A stretch of 64,000 nucleotides of DNA from Bacteroidales bacterium (GTDB lineage Bacteria > Bacteroidota > Bacteroidia > Bacteroidales > Muribaculaceae): assembly GCA_003150235.1 (NCBI GenBank), contig QAMW01000034.1:31324-95323 (forward strand), read 5' to 3'. The notes beneath the pieces are model-generated. The model saw only the letters and a list, made by a program, of their open reading frames with translations, ran no database searches and was not told where the DNA came from. The stretch's first letter is position 1. The number at the start of each line of letters is the position of its first letter. Below are positions 53,746-62,779 of the stretch, in pieces. A program made the translations under genes and the position numbers.

Positions 53746-54919
53746 AAAACTATCAATCACTCCCGCCGACCGTGTGCTGGAGGTAAAAGAATATTACTTT
53801 TCGCGTCGTCTGCGCGAGATTGCTGAACTTAACGCCAAAGGCGCCGACATCATATCACTGGGCATCGGCGGTCCCGACCGTCCGCCACATCCCGAAGTCA
53901 TAGCCACCCTTTCGGAAGAAGCGGCAAAACCGGGCAATCACAGCTATCAGCCTTACGTCGGGCTGCCGGCTTTGCGTAAGGCTATGGCTGACTGGTATGA
54001 GAAATGGTATGGAGTGACGCTGAATCCCGATACCGAAATCCAGCCGCTTATAGGGTCTAAGGAAGGTATTCTGCATGTGTCCCTGGCTTTTCTGAATCCC
54101 GGCGATGGTGTGCTTGTGCCAAACCCGGGCTATCCCACCTATTCATCGGTGAGCAGACTCGCGCAGGCACAGCTTTACAATTACGACCTGACCGAAGAAA
54201 ACGGATGGCTCCCCGACTTTGAAGCCCTTGAAAAGCTGCCTCTCGACAAGATAAAACTCATGTGGATTAACTACCCCCACATGCCAACAGGCACACCTGC
54301 CACTATGGAATTGTTTGAAAAGATTGTCGCTTTTAGCAAAAAGCACAACATCGTCATAGCCCACGACAATCCCTACAGCTTCATTCTCAACGACAAGCCT
54401 TTGAGCCTCCTGCAGGTCGACGGGGCGAAAGATATCGCCATAGAGATGAACTCGATGAGTAAGTCACACAATATGGCGGGGTGGCGTATAGGAATGCTTG
54501 CCTCCAATCCACAGTTCATCAACTGGATTCTGAAAGTAAAGTCCAATATCGATTCAGGACAATTCAAGCCGATAATGCTTGCCGCAGCAAAAGGGCTTGC
54601 CGCCGGAAAGGAATGGTACGACGAGGTTAACAGCGTTTATGCGTCACGCCGTAAAGTCGCCGAGGAAATTATGGAAGCACTCGGGTGTACTTTCAATCCG
54701 TCGCAGAAAGGACTGTTTCTCTGGGGCCGCATACCCGACAGTTGCGAATCAAGCGAGGCTCTTGCCGACAAGGTGCTATACGATGCATCGGTGTTCGTAA
54801 CACCCGGATTCATATTCGGTAGCAACGGTGACCGATATATCCGCATCTCGCTGTGTGCGACTGAAGAAAATATGCGCCGGGCACTCGACCGCATAAACAA
54901 CATGAAAAAAGAAAAATAA
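53735..54919 (+). CDS. Aminotransferase class I/II (aromatic pathway)
   Basis: These 394 residues have the PLP fold. LGIGGPDRPPHPEV and PLIGSKEGILHVSLAFLNPGD form the cofactor site, PHMPTGTPA the substrate loop and SMSKSHNMAGWRIG the PLP Lys. Overlap with pheA by 11 bases and the following DAHP synthase gene point to transamination of phenylpyruvate, 4-hydroxyphenylpyruvate or prephenate. The exact keto acid is inferred from context. Confidence 0.93.
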   Translation: MKSEKLSITPADRVLEVKEYYFSRRLREIAELNAKGADIISLGIGGPDRPPHPEVIATLSEEAAKPGNHSYQPYVGLPALRKAMADWYEKWYGVTLNPDTEIQPLIGSKEGILHVSLAFLNPGDGVLVPNPGYPTYSSVSRLAQAQLYNYDLTEENGWLPDFEALEKLPLDKIKLMWINYPHMPTGTPATMELFEKIVAFSKKHNIVIAHDNPYSFILNDKPLSLLQVDGAKDIAIEMNSMSKSHNMAGWRIGMLASNPQFINWILKVKSNIDSGQFKPIMLAAAKGLAAGKEWYDEVNSVYASRRKVAEEIMEALGCTFNPSQKGLFLWGRIPDSCESSEALADKVLYDASVFVTPGFIFGSNGDRYIRISLCATEENMRRALDRINNMKKEK

Positions 54920-54933
54920 AAACCATACATATT

Positions 54934-56013
54934 ATGACTGATTTGCAACCACTTCTTAAAGGAGAACTCAACGGACTGCATCCCATAATCATAGCGGGAC
55001 CATGCAGCGCCGAGACTGAAGAACAAGTAATGACCACGGCAAGAGACCTTGCTAAAAACGGCATAAAGATATTCCGCGCCGGAATATGGAAACCGCGTAC
55101 AAAACCGGGCGGATTCGAGGGTATCGGTGTCGAGGGACTCCAGTGGCTCAAACGTGTCAAGGAAGAGACCGGGATGTTGACATCGACCGAGGTGGCGACA
55201 CGCCAGCATGTCGAGGCGGCGCTTGAGGCGGGAGTCGACATCTTGTGGATTGGCGCCCGCACATCGGCAAACCCTTTTGCCATGCAGGAAATCGCCGATG
55301 CGCTTCGCGATGCCGCCGTGGATATTCCTGTTTTGGTAAAGAATCCTGTTAATCCTGACCTGGAACTCTGGATAGGAGCCTTACAGCGACTTTATAACGC
55401 AGGTATTCACCGTCTCGGAGCCATCCACCGCGGGTTCAGCTCTTACGGGAAACATCTCTACCGTAACCTCCCCCAATGGCACATTCCAATCGAACTTCGC
55501 CGCCGTTTCCCCAACCTTCCGCTCATTTCCGATCCGAGCCACATCGGCGGCAAGCGCGAACTGGTGGCACCGCTATCGCAACAGGCACTTGACATGGGCT
55601 TCGACGGATTGATTATCGAAAGCCACTGCGAGCCTGACTGCGCGTGGAGCGACAAGGCACAGCAGGTGACTCCCGATGTGCTTAATTTCATACTCAACAC
55701 CCTCGTGTTACGTGATTCATCGGTCACTACCGAAAGTCTGACTCTCCTCCGCCAGCAAATTGACGAGCTTGACAACGAACTGCTCGAAGTGCTGAATAAA
55801 CGTATGAGAGTATCGCGCGAGATCGGACAGTACAAGAAGGAACACCGTATGCCTGTCCTGCAAATAGGACGTCATGATGAAATCATGCAGTCACGAGCAA
55901 AACTTGCTGAAGAAATGGGCATGAGCGGCGAGTTCATGCGCCGTGTGCTCGCGGCAATCCACGAGGAGTCAGTGCGACAGCAGATTGAAGTGTTTAACGA
56001 CCGTACCCGTTAA
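54934..56013 (+). CDS. Bifunctional 3-deoxy-7-phosphoheptulonate synthase / chorismate mutase
   Basis: These 359 residues join two activities. About 1-265 is a DAHP synthase of the KDO8P-like type (IAGPCSAETEEQV, FRAGIWKPRTKPGGFEGIG, PVLVKNPVNPDLELWIGAL, SDPSHIGGKREL). About 275-359 is an AroQ chorismate mutase (RQQIDELDNELLEVLNKRM, SREIGQYKKE). It therefore makes the first shikimate intermediate and converts chorismate to prephenate. It sits between the aminotransferase and tyrA genes. Confidence 0.95.
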   Translation: MTDLQPLLKGELNGLHPIIIAGPCSAETEEQVMTTARDLAKNGIKIFRAGIWKPRTKPGGFEGIGVEGLQWLKRVKEETGMLTSTEVATRQHVEAALEAGVDILWIGARTSANPFAMQEIADALRDAAVDIPVLVKNPVNPDLELWIGALQRLYNAGIHRLGAIHRGFSSYGKHLYRNLPQWHIPIELRRRFPNLPLISDPSHIGGKRELVAPLSQQALDMGFDGLIIESHCEPDCAWSDKAQQVTPDVLNFILNTLVLRDSSVTTESLTLLRQQIDELDNELLEVLNKRMRVSREIGQYKKEHRMPVLQIGRHDEIMQSRAKLAEEMGMSGEFMRRVLAAIHEESVRQQIEVFNDRTR

Positions 56014-56024
56014 TCCGCTGCGTT

Positions 56025-56798
56025 ATGAAAATTCTTATCATAGGAGCAGGCAAGATGGGGTCGTTTTTCTGCGACCTGTTAAGCCAGAAACATGATGTCG
56101 CGATATTCGACACCGACCCGAAGCGATTACTGTTCAGCTACATGTGCCGCCGTTTCAGCGACCTGTCGGAAGTAGATGAGTTTGAGCCTGACATGGTTAT
56201 CAATGCCGCGACCGTAAAATATACCCTTGATGCGTTTAAGTCTGTGCTGCCACATCTTCCCGAGCGGTGTATACTGAGCGATATCGCGTCGGTGAAGACC
56301 GGCTTGCCTGAATTTTACGCGTCATGCGGTCATCCTTTCGTGTCAACCCACCCGATGTTCGGACCTACATTTGCCTCACTGAGCAACCTGAGCAATGAAA
56401 ATGCCATCATCATCTCCGAAGGTGACCATCTCGGAAAGGTATTTTTCAAGGACCTTTACAGCAGCCTCAACCTCCATATAGAGGAATACACGTTCAGTCA
56501 GCACGACGAGACAATAGCCTACTCCCTGTCGATTCCGTTTGCATCCACACTTGTATTCGCGGGCTGCATGAAGCATCAGGATGCTCCCGGCACTACATTC
56601 AAGCGCCACAAGGCTATCGCCGACGGACTAATGAGTGAGGATGACTATCTGCTGAGCGAGATTCTTTTCAACCCAAATACATCGGGACAGCTTGAAAAGA
56701 TACAGCAGAAACTCGCAGAGTTGCAGGATATTGTAGATAAGCGCGACTCCGAGGCGATGCAGACATATCTTGACAAGGTACGTCAAAATCTAAAGTAA
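56025..56798 (+). CDS. tyrA: Prephenate dehydrogenase
   Basis: These 257 residues oxidise prephenate toward tyrosine. The dinucleotide site MKILIIGAGKMGSFFCDLL opens the protein and VSTHPMFGPTFASL is the TyrA active-site His segment. No ACT domain is present. It ends the pheA-aminotransferase-DAHP/CM-tyrA run, all downstream of a leader sensing both Phe and Tyr codons. Eleven bases separate it from the DAHP synthase gene. Confidence 0.93.
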   Translation: MKILIIGAGKMGSFFCDLLSQKHDVAIFDTDPKRLLFSYMCRRFSDLSEVDEFEPDMVINAATVKYTLDAFKSVLPHLPERCILSDIASVKTGLPEFYASCGHPFVSTHPMFGPTFASLSNLSNENAIIISEGDHLGKVFFKDLYSSLNLHIEEYTFSQHDETIAYSLSIPFASTLVFAGCMKHQDAPGTTFKRHKAIADGLMSEDDYLLSEILFNPNTSGQLEKIQQKLAELQDIVDKRDSEAMQTYLDKVRQNLK

Positions 56799-56814
56799 TT
56801 TAAGTTTCGCAAGC

Positions 56815-56953
56815 TCACTTAAAGGTTAAAAGGTTAAAGGTTAAAGGAGGACCGCCGGTTTAAATCACCGGACGTATTGCACTTTAACCATTAACCTGCT
56901 TGCATGGCAAGCAATTAACCTCTTAACCATCAACTTTCGCTTGTGAAAGTTGA
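56815..56953. repeat. Inverted GGTTAA/TTAACC arrays plus palindrome upstream of mutS2
   Basis: AAAGGTTAAAAGGTTAAAGG-type units (56818-56846) face TTAACC units (56883-56926) across a short GC-rich spacer. The palindrome TCAACTTTC...GAAAGTTGA (56930-56953) follows. This fills the tyrA-mutS2 gap. A similar palindrome beside GGTTAA units is at 62636-62694. Confidence 0.75.
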
Positions 56954-56967
56954 ATAAAGTAATATTA

Positions 56968-59412
56968 ATGATTTATCCCAATTCATTCGAGAATAAGATA
57001 GGATTCAGTGCAATACGCTCACTTCTAAAGGAACGATGTCAATCGTCGGCAGGAGCGGAATATTGCGATTTAATGGCTTTCTCTACCGATTTTGAGGTAG
57101 TGAAAGCCTCACTTATATCTACGTCGGAGCTTGTCGCCATTCTTGATTCCGGCGAGGAATTCCCGCTTTCGGGTATAGCCGACATATCGCGGTTGCTCGC
57201 CACTATCAGGATACCGGGCACAATGATTCCGGCATCGGAACTTATACAAGTGCGCAAAGGGCTGGAAACCATCAGTGCGCTTGTATCGTTTTTCAGCTCT
57301 AAACGTCACGAAGACGGGTCGGAATACCCCTATCTTGACGAGAAAGCCCTGCGTCTTGTGTCGTTTCCCGAGATAGTCAGGATGATTGACCGCATCATCG
57401 ACCGTTTCGGCAACATCAAGGACAACGCATCGCCCGAACTTGCCGCGATACGTTCACAGCTTGCCTCGACCGCCGGGGCGATAAACTCGATGATGCGTAA
57501 AGTCATATCCCGTGCCGCGCAAGCCGGATACATCGATACTGACACCACCCCCTCGGTGAGAGACGGCAGACTCGTGATACCGGTCCCTCCCATGAACAAG
57601 CGACGCATCAACGGTATCGTGCATGACGAGTCGGCATCGGGGAAGACGGTATTTATCGAGCCGGCGGAAATCGTCGAAGCAAATAACCGCGTGAGGGAAC
57701 TGCAGCTTGAGGAGCGACGCGAGATAGCTCGAATACTCACCCTGCTTGCCGATGACATACGCCCCCATATCGATGACATCACCGCAAGCATGGCAATCGT
57801 GGGCGAACTGGACTTCATTCACGCCAAGGCACTTTTTGCCCGTGAGATTGACGCACATCTGCCCGTATTGGAGCCTACACCTGAAATCGAGTGGTATCAC
57901 GCCGTTCATCCGGGATTGCTTCTCTCCCTGCGCCGACAGGGAAAAGAAATTGTACCGCTTGACATCACCCTCACAAAAAATGAACGCATACTCATAATCT
58001 CCGGACCGAATGCCGGCGGAAAATCGGTGTGCCTCAAGACGGTCGGTATAGTGCAATACATGGCGCAATGCGGTATGCTCCCGCCGGTATATGAAAATTC
58101 CCATATCGGCATATTCGGCGACATATTTGTAGACATTGGCGATGACCAGTCAATCGAAGATGACCTGAGTACCTATAGCTCCCACCTCAAGAACATGAAA
58201 TATTTCCTCGCCCGTGGCAATCAGGCGACACTTGTGCTGATTGACGAATTTGGCGGAGGAACGGAACCGCAGATAGGAGGTGCAATCGCCCAGGCTATAT
58301 TGAAGCAGTTCAACGAGAAAAAAATGTGGGGTGTCATCACCACCCACTTCCAGAACCTGAAGCATTTCGCCGAAGACACCGACGGACTGGTAAACGGGTC
58401 GATGCTGTATGACCGTCATCTGATGCAACCGATGTTCCGGCTCTCCATCGGCAATCCGGGAAGCTCGTTTGCCGTGGAGATTGCCCGCAAAATCGGTCTG
58501 CCCGACTATATTATCGCCGATGCCGAGGAAATAGTAGGCAGCGATTATATCAACATGGACAAATATCTGCTTGACATAGCGCGCGACCGCCGCTATTGGG
58601 AAAATAAGCGCATGTCGATACGTCAGAAAGAGAAAAAGCTCGAGACGCAGCTTGCACGTTATGAAGACGAGGCACAACAGTTGCGCGACAGCCGCAAGGC
58701 TATATTGAGTGAGGCGAAGGAGGAGGCGCGCAAGATACTCGAAGGCAGTAATGCCTCTATAGAGCGGACTATCCACGAAATCAAGCTCGCGCAGGCTGAA
58801 AAGGAAAAGACCCAAGAGGCGCGCCGAAAGCTACAGGAGGAAAAAGAACGCCTGATGAACGGCAATGACCGCGAACATCCGCTGCTTCAAAAAGCGCCAA
58901 AGCGCAAAAAACCGAAACCGACAAATGACGCGAAGAAGACCGACCGCCCGATACGTGTAGGCGACAACGTGAAACTTGACGGACAAGGCACTGTAGGCGA
59001 AGTACTCGCTATAGAAGGGAAAAACGCCACGGTGGCATTCGGCGTGTTGAAAACCAACGTGAAGCTTGACCGCCTGCAGCTCACCATCGCACAGGCACAG
59101 TCAGGAGCAGGCAGAACAACCGTGCTTGGAGGCGCTACTTCCGATGCGCAGCGCGAGCATCAGCTTAATTTCAAACAGGAAATCGACGTGCGCGGCATGA
59201 GGGTCGACGAGGCAGTACAAGCTCTCACTTACTACATCGATGACGCGATAAGATTTAATGCAAAGACAGTGAGAATACTTCACGGCACCGGTACAGGCGC
59301 ATTGCGGCAATACCTGCGGCAGTATCTCGACACTGTGCCCGGCGTGAAGTCGTACCGCGACGAACATGTACAATTTGGCGGCGCGGGCATCACCGTCGTG
59401 GAGCTGGACTAA
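56968..59412 (+). CDS. mutS2: Endonuclease MutS2
   Basis: These 814 residues run from the ATG at 56968 (MIYPNSFENKIGF); the in-frame TTG at 56950 lies in the palindrome. The MutS-type ATPase has GPNAGGKSVCLKT (Walker A) and LVLIDEFGGGTEP (Walker B). A long coiled coil (about 530-650) follows, then a C-terminal Smr nuclease domain (DVRGMRVDEAVQALTYYIDD, LHGTGTGALRQYLRQYL). Known roles are suppression of recombination and rescue of collided ribosomes. It is intact and of full length. Confidence 0.96.
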   Translation: MIYPNSFENKIGFSAIRSLLKERCQSSAGAEYCDLMAFSTDFEVVKASLISTSELVAILDSGEEFPLSGIADISRLLATIRIPGTMIPASELIQVRKGLETISALVSFFSSKRHEDGSEYPYLDEKALRLVSFPEIVRMIDRIIDRFGNIKDNASPELAAIRSQLASTAGAINSMMRKVISRAAQAGYIDTDTTPSVRDGRLVIPVPPMNKRRINGIVHDESASGKTVFIEPAEIVEANNRVRELQLEERREIARILTLLADDIRPHIDDITASMAIVGELDFIHAKALFAREIDAHLPVLEPTPEIEWYHAVHPGLLLSLRRQGKEIVPLDITLTKNERILIISGPNAGGKSVCLKTVGIVQYMAQCGMLPPVYENSHIGIFGDIFVDIGDDQSIEDDLSTYSSHLKNMKYFLARGNQATLVLIDEFGGGTEPQIGGAIAQAILKQFNEKKMWGVITTHFQNLKHFAEDTDGLVNGSMLYDRHLMQPMFRLSIGNPGSSFAVEIARKIGLPDYIIADAEEIVGSDYINMDKYLLDIARDRRYWENKRMSIRQKEKKLETQLARYEDEAQQLRDSRKAILSEAKEEARKILEGSNASIERTIHEIKLAQAEKEKTQEARRKLQEEKERLMNGNDREHPLLQKAPKRKKPKPTNDAKKTDRPIRVGDNVKLDGQGTVGEVLAIEGKNATVAFGVLKTNVKLDRLQLTIAQAQSGAGRTTVLGGATSDAQREHQLNFKQEIDVRGMRVDEAVQALTYYIDDAIRFNAKTVRILHGTGTGALRQYLRQYLDTVPGVKSYRDEHVQFGGAGITVVELD

Positions 59413-59414
59413 AC

Positions 59415-59454
59415 ATCAAAGAGGATGAATCGGGTTTGATTCATCCTCTTTGAT
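59415..59454. terminator. Bidirectional terminator between mutS2 and the gal cluster
   Basis: ATCAAAGAGGATGAATC and GATTCATCCTCTTTGAT form a 17-base-pair perfect stem with a six-base loop. Flanks are weakly T/A-rich. The inner part resembles the rha operon terminator. Confidence 0.85.
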
Positions 59455-59473
59455 ATAAGTTGTATTAGGGTAA

Positions 59474-60376
59474 TCAGAAGAGTTTCGCAGGATATGTGCC
59501 GTTGTTATAAAGTTCGGCAAATTTCTCGACCACACCGGGACGATCGGCTGCGTATGTGACGCCAAACCACTTTGAATCGGTATCAAGCACCTTAACGGTT
59601 GCCTCGCCTGAATTGATGAGTGTGTCAACCACCAGCGGAATGAAAAATTCAGCCTTGGGCGTGTTAAGGTCCTTTTCAAGGAACTTGACAAACTCACGCT
59701 CGCTGTAGTCGAAATAGTCGGGAGTGAAGCCCCAGAGATTCATCGACACGGGAGTAGTCGGCTCAAGATGACATTCGACACCGTTCTCGTCGTTGAACAC
59801 GATGTCATGGTTGGCATCATAGCTGATCGCGGTGCGCTCGACGATTGATGAAAGGAATCCGTCTTTTGTAGCACATACGCCACGCGCCACGGAGCCGTTT
59901 TCAGTCATGGTGTTGCCTACGCGGAAACCGACCATGCAGTAGTCACCTTTCTTGTCACGCTCACGCATAAGTTCCTTAGCCATCACGGCAAATGCGTCGC
60001 GACCGTAAAAGTCGTCGGCGTTGATAACGGCAAACGGCTCCTTTATTACATCCTTGCCCATAAGCACGGCGTGATTTGTGCCCCATGGCTTAGTGCGGTC
60101 AGCGGGACAAGTAAATCCATCGGGGAGTGCGTCGGTCGACTGGAAAACGACTTCCACGGGTATGTGACCCTCATATTTTGACAAAATCTTATTGCGGAAA
60201 TCTTCCTCAAAATCCTTGCGTATCACAAACACCACCTTGCCGAATCCTGCCTGCATGGCATCGTAGATGGAGTAATCCATGATGGTCTCACCATTAGGCC
60301 CGAGCGGATCGAGCTGCTTGAGACCTCCGTAGCGGCTTCCCATACCTGCCGCGAGTACAAATAATGTAGGTTTCAT
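59474..60376 (-). CDS. Sugar nucleotidyltransferase (UDP-sugar pyrophosphorylase-like)
   Basis: These 300 residues begin KPTLFVLAAGMGSRYGGLKQLD, a NTP-transferase loop, and contain PWGTNHAVLMG and VINADDFYGRDAF for substrate binding. It is a distinct Bacteroidales family often placed with galactose genes. It lies 13 bases behind galM, so a UTP-galactose-1-phosphate or UTP-glucose-1-phosphate activity replacing GalT is plausible. That activity is inferred; no GalT or GalE is in the window. Confidence 0.8.
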   Translation of the reverse strand: MKPTLFVLAAGMGSRYGGLKQLDPLGPNGETIMDYSIYDAMQAGFGKVVFVIRKDFEEDFRNKILSKYEGHIPVEVVFQSTDALPDGFTCPADRTKPWGTNHAVLMGKDVIKEPFAVINADDFYGRDAFAVMAKELMRERDKKGDYCMVGFRVGNTMTENGSVARGVCATKDGFLSSIVERTAISYDANHDIVFNDENGVECHLEPTTPVSMNLWGFTPDYFDYSEREFVKFLEKDLNTPKAEFFIPLVVDTLINSGEATVKVLDTDSKWFGVTYAADRPGVVEKFAELYNNGTYPAKLF

Positions 60377-60389
60377 CCTCTATTACTTA

Positions 60390-61433
60390 TTACTTTGTTG
60401 AAAATTTATATATGATAGTCTGCTCGTAATGTTCGCCGGGACCGAGAAGCTGACATGGGAAATTGCGGTGATTGGGCGCGTCGGGAAATCCCTGGCACTC
60501 GATTGCCACGCCGTCATAGTCATTGTAGGTGTGACCGTTTTTCCCTGCGGGACATCCGCTCAGCCAGTTGCCGGTATATACCTGTGCGCCGGGCTGCGTG
60601 GTCAATACCTCAAGCACCCTGCCGCTCTTATCCGACACAAGGCGCGCAGCTTTTATAAGAGTGTGCTTGTGCCAGTTGTCAAGTACCCAGCAGTGGTCAT
60701 ATCCCTTGCCTATCTTGAGAGCCTCGAAATCGTCGTTTATCTCCTCACCGATTCTCTTGCCGGCGGTGAAATCCATAGGCGTACCCTTTACCTCGGCGAT
60801 ATCGCCAAGTGGTATCTGGGTGTCGTCGGTAGGAAGCCAATGGGAAGCAAACAGCCGGAGATTGTGGTCAAGCACAGTGCCGCTCCCCTCGCCGTCAAGG
60901 TTGAAATAAGCGTGGTTGGTGAGATTGATGACCGTCTTCTTGTCAGTCTCGGCTGAAAATTCTATCTTGAGTTCGTTATCGTCGTTCCACGAATAAACCA
61001 CGGTGGCATCGAGTGTGCCGGGATATCCCTCCTCGCCGTCAACCGATTTATATGTAAACTTGACGTGGCTGCCCTTCGCCTCTGAATCCCAGATACGGTT
61101 CATGAATCCTTCAGGACCGCCATGTAGGGCATTGGGACCGTTGTTGATAGCAAGTTGGTATTCCTTGTCGCCTATTTTAAACTTACCCTTGGCGATACGG
61201 TTGGCATAGCGTCCGGGAGTCTTGCCTGCACATGGACCGTCGCCGAAATAATCGGCGGGATTGGCATAACCGAGTGTCACGTCGGCAAGGTTTCCATCCT
61301 TGTCGGGTACAATAACGCTGACTATTCCGGCACCGAGGCTTGAAACGGCGACAGAAGCACCCGACTTGTTGGTCATCGTATAAATTGTGATATCGCCCTT
61401 AGGCGATGCCACCATTTTCTTGTCTATAGTCAT
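60390..61433 (-). CDS. galM: Aldose 1-epimerase (galactose mutarotase)
   Basis: These 347 residues interconvert alpha and beta galactose. TPGRYANRIAKGKF, NHAYFNLDGEG (catalytic His) and AIECQGFPDAPNH (catalytic Glu) are the GalM motifs. No signal peptide is seen, so it is cytoplasmic. It lies 5 bases behind galK and 13 bases before the nucleotidyltransferase gene, all under the galK promoter. Confidence 0.96.
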   Translation of the reverse strand: MTIDKKMVASPKGDITIYTMTNKSGASVAVSSLGAGIVSVIVPDKDGNLADVTLGYANPADYFGDGPCAGKTPGRYANRIAKGKFKIGDKEYQLAINNGPNALHGGPEGFMNRIWDSEAKGSHVKFTYKSVDGEEGYPGTLDATVVYSWNDDNELKIEFSAETDKKTVINLTNHAYFNLDGEGSGTVLDHNLRLFASHWLPTDDTQIPLGDIAEVKGTPMDFTAGKRIGEEINDDFEALKIGKGYDHCWVLDNWHKHTLIKAARLVSDKSGRVLEVLTTQPGAQVYTGNWLSGCPAGKNGHTYNDYDGVAIECQGFPDAPNHRNFPCQLLGPGEHYEQTIIYKFSTK

Positions 61434-61438
61434 ATCTG

Positions 61439-62575
61439 TTATATTTTTCTTGCTCCGTCAGAAACAATCACTTCATATACCTGCGGCTCATGACCGTATT
61501 TCTCCGCAAATTTCTTCTTCGCCGTGGCGATGAAATTGTCATACAGTTCATCTTTTACAAGGTTAATGGTGCAGCCGCCGAAACCGCCGCCCATGATGCG
61601 TGAGCCGGTCACGCCACACTCCTTGGCAATATCATTGAGATAGTCAAGCTCCACGCAGCTCACCTCGTAAAGCTTCGACATTCCCTCGTGGGTCTTGTAC
61701 ATGCGGTCGCCGACTGTCTCATAGTCGCCGCGCTGAAGAGCATCGCATACATCCAGCACACGCTGCTTCTCCTCGATTACATATTTTGCACGGTTGTAAT
61801 CTTCTTCCGAGATGCTGTCCTTCACCTTCTCAAGGTCGGCAAGCTCTGCATCGCGGAGCGTCTCGACACCGAGCACCTTTGCAACATGCTCACACGATGC
61901 GCGGCGCTTGTTGTAAGGAGAGTCGACAAGTTCGTGCTTTACCTTAGAATCGACAAGCACCAGTTTGTAGCCATCAAGCTTGAAAGGGAAATATTCATAT
62001 TCGAGCGAACGGCAGTCAAGACGGATAAGATGATCCTTCTTGCCGAATACCGAGGCAAACTGATCCATGATGCCGCAGTTGACACCGCAATAGTTGTGTT
62101 CGGTCGACTGACCAATCTTGGCGAGTTCAAACTTGTCAATCTTATTGTCGTTAAACAGGTCGTTGAGCGCAAACGCAAAGCAGCTTTCCAATGCAGCCGA
62201 TGACGACAGTCCGGCACCTAAAGGCACATTCCCGGCAAAAACGGCGTCAAAACCGCCTACCTTGCCGCCACGCTTGATTATCTCGCGGCATACTCCGAAT
62301 ATATATCGCGCCCACTGCTGACGGGGAGCATCCTCTTCTTTCAATCCAAATTCGGCATACTCGTCGATATCGACCGAATATACGCGTACTTTATCGGTAC
62401 CGGTCGGCTTGATTTCAGCCATAATCACCTTGTCGATAGCACCGGGGAATACAAATCCGCCGTTATAGTCAGTGTGTTCTCCGATAAGGTTTATACGACC
62501 GGCTGAAGCATATAATGTACCTTCAGCCCCAAAGCGTTCGGCGAAGTTCCGCTTGATTGTCTCTTTCATGTTCAT
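61439..62575 (-). CDS. galK: Galactokinase
   Basis: These 378 residues phosphorylate galactose at C1. The GHMP motifs are INLIGEHTDYNGGFVFP, PLGAGLSSSAALE and GGGFGGCTINLV. The length is typical. It is the first gene of the minus-strand galK-galM-nucleotidyltransferase operon, with a good promoter 36-65 bases upstream. Confidence 0.97.
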   Translation of the reverse strand: MNMKETIKRNFAERFGAEGTLYASAGRINLIGEHTDYNGGFVFPGAIDKVIMAEIKPTGTDKVRVYSVDIDEYAEFGLKEEDAPRQQWARYIFGVCREIIKRGGKVGGFDAVFAGNVPLGAGLSSSAALESCFAFALNDLFNDNKIDKFELAKIGQSTEHNYCGVNCGIMDQFASVFGKKDHLIRLDCRSLEYEYFPFKLDGYKLVLVDSKVKHELVDSPYNKRRASCEHVAKVLGVETLRDAELADLEKVKDSISEEDYNRAKYVIEEKQRVLDVCDALQRGDYETVGDRMYKTHEGMSKLYEVSCVELDYLNDIAKECGVTGSRIMGGGFGGCTINLVKDELYDNFIATAKKKFAEKYGHEPQVYEVIVSDGARKI

Positions 62576-62610
62576 AATAGTTATAATTATTTCAGGTTAA
62601 GATTATATGG

Positions 62611-62640
62611 CAAAATTAATGAATTATTTCGACAATTCAA
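62611..62640 (-). promoter_or_regulatory. Predicted promoter of the gal operon
   Basis: On the minus strand TAATTTTG (62611-62618) has a TTG (62638-62640) 19 bases upstream. The -33 box lies inside the left arm of the palindrome at 62636-62663. Confidence 0.62.
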
Positions 62641-62694
62641 CTTTCGCAATCGCGAAAGTTGAAGGTTACTCGGTTATAGGGTTAACAGGTTAAC
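62636..62694. repeat. Palindrome with GGTTAA-type array upstream of galK
   Basis: TTCAACTTTCGC is perfectly complementary to GCGAAAGTTGAA around a four-base loop (62636-62663), followed by GGTTAC, GGTTAT, GGTTAAC units. The order and sequence mirror those upstream of mutS2. The rest of the 204-base gap up to 62779 holds only the terminator. Confidence 0.72.
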
Positions 62695-62723
62695 ATAGAT
62701 TGAAGCATTTTAGCTAAACACAA

Positions 62724-62758
62724 CAAAGGGATGAGCAAATTTTTTACCCATCCCTTTG
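62724..62758 (-). terminator. Terminator of the Ig-like repeat gene
   Basis: CAAAGGGATG pairs with CATCCCTTTG around a T-rich loop, 22 bases past the stop of the minus-strand repeat gene. Confidence 0.75.
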
Positions 62759-62779
62759 CCTGTAATAGGGAAACCGTGA

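Noticed and set aside
56950..56970. TTG start for mutS2 at 56950
   Set aside because: It lies within a palindrome and the extra residues are unlike other MutS2 proteins; ATG 56968 gives the family start MIYPNSFENKIGF.
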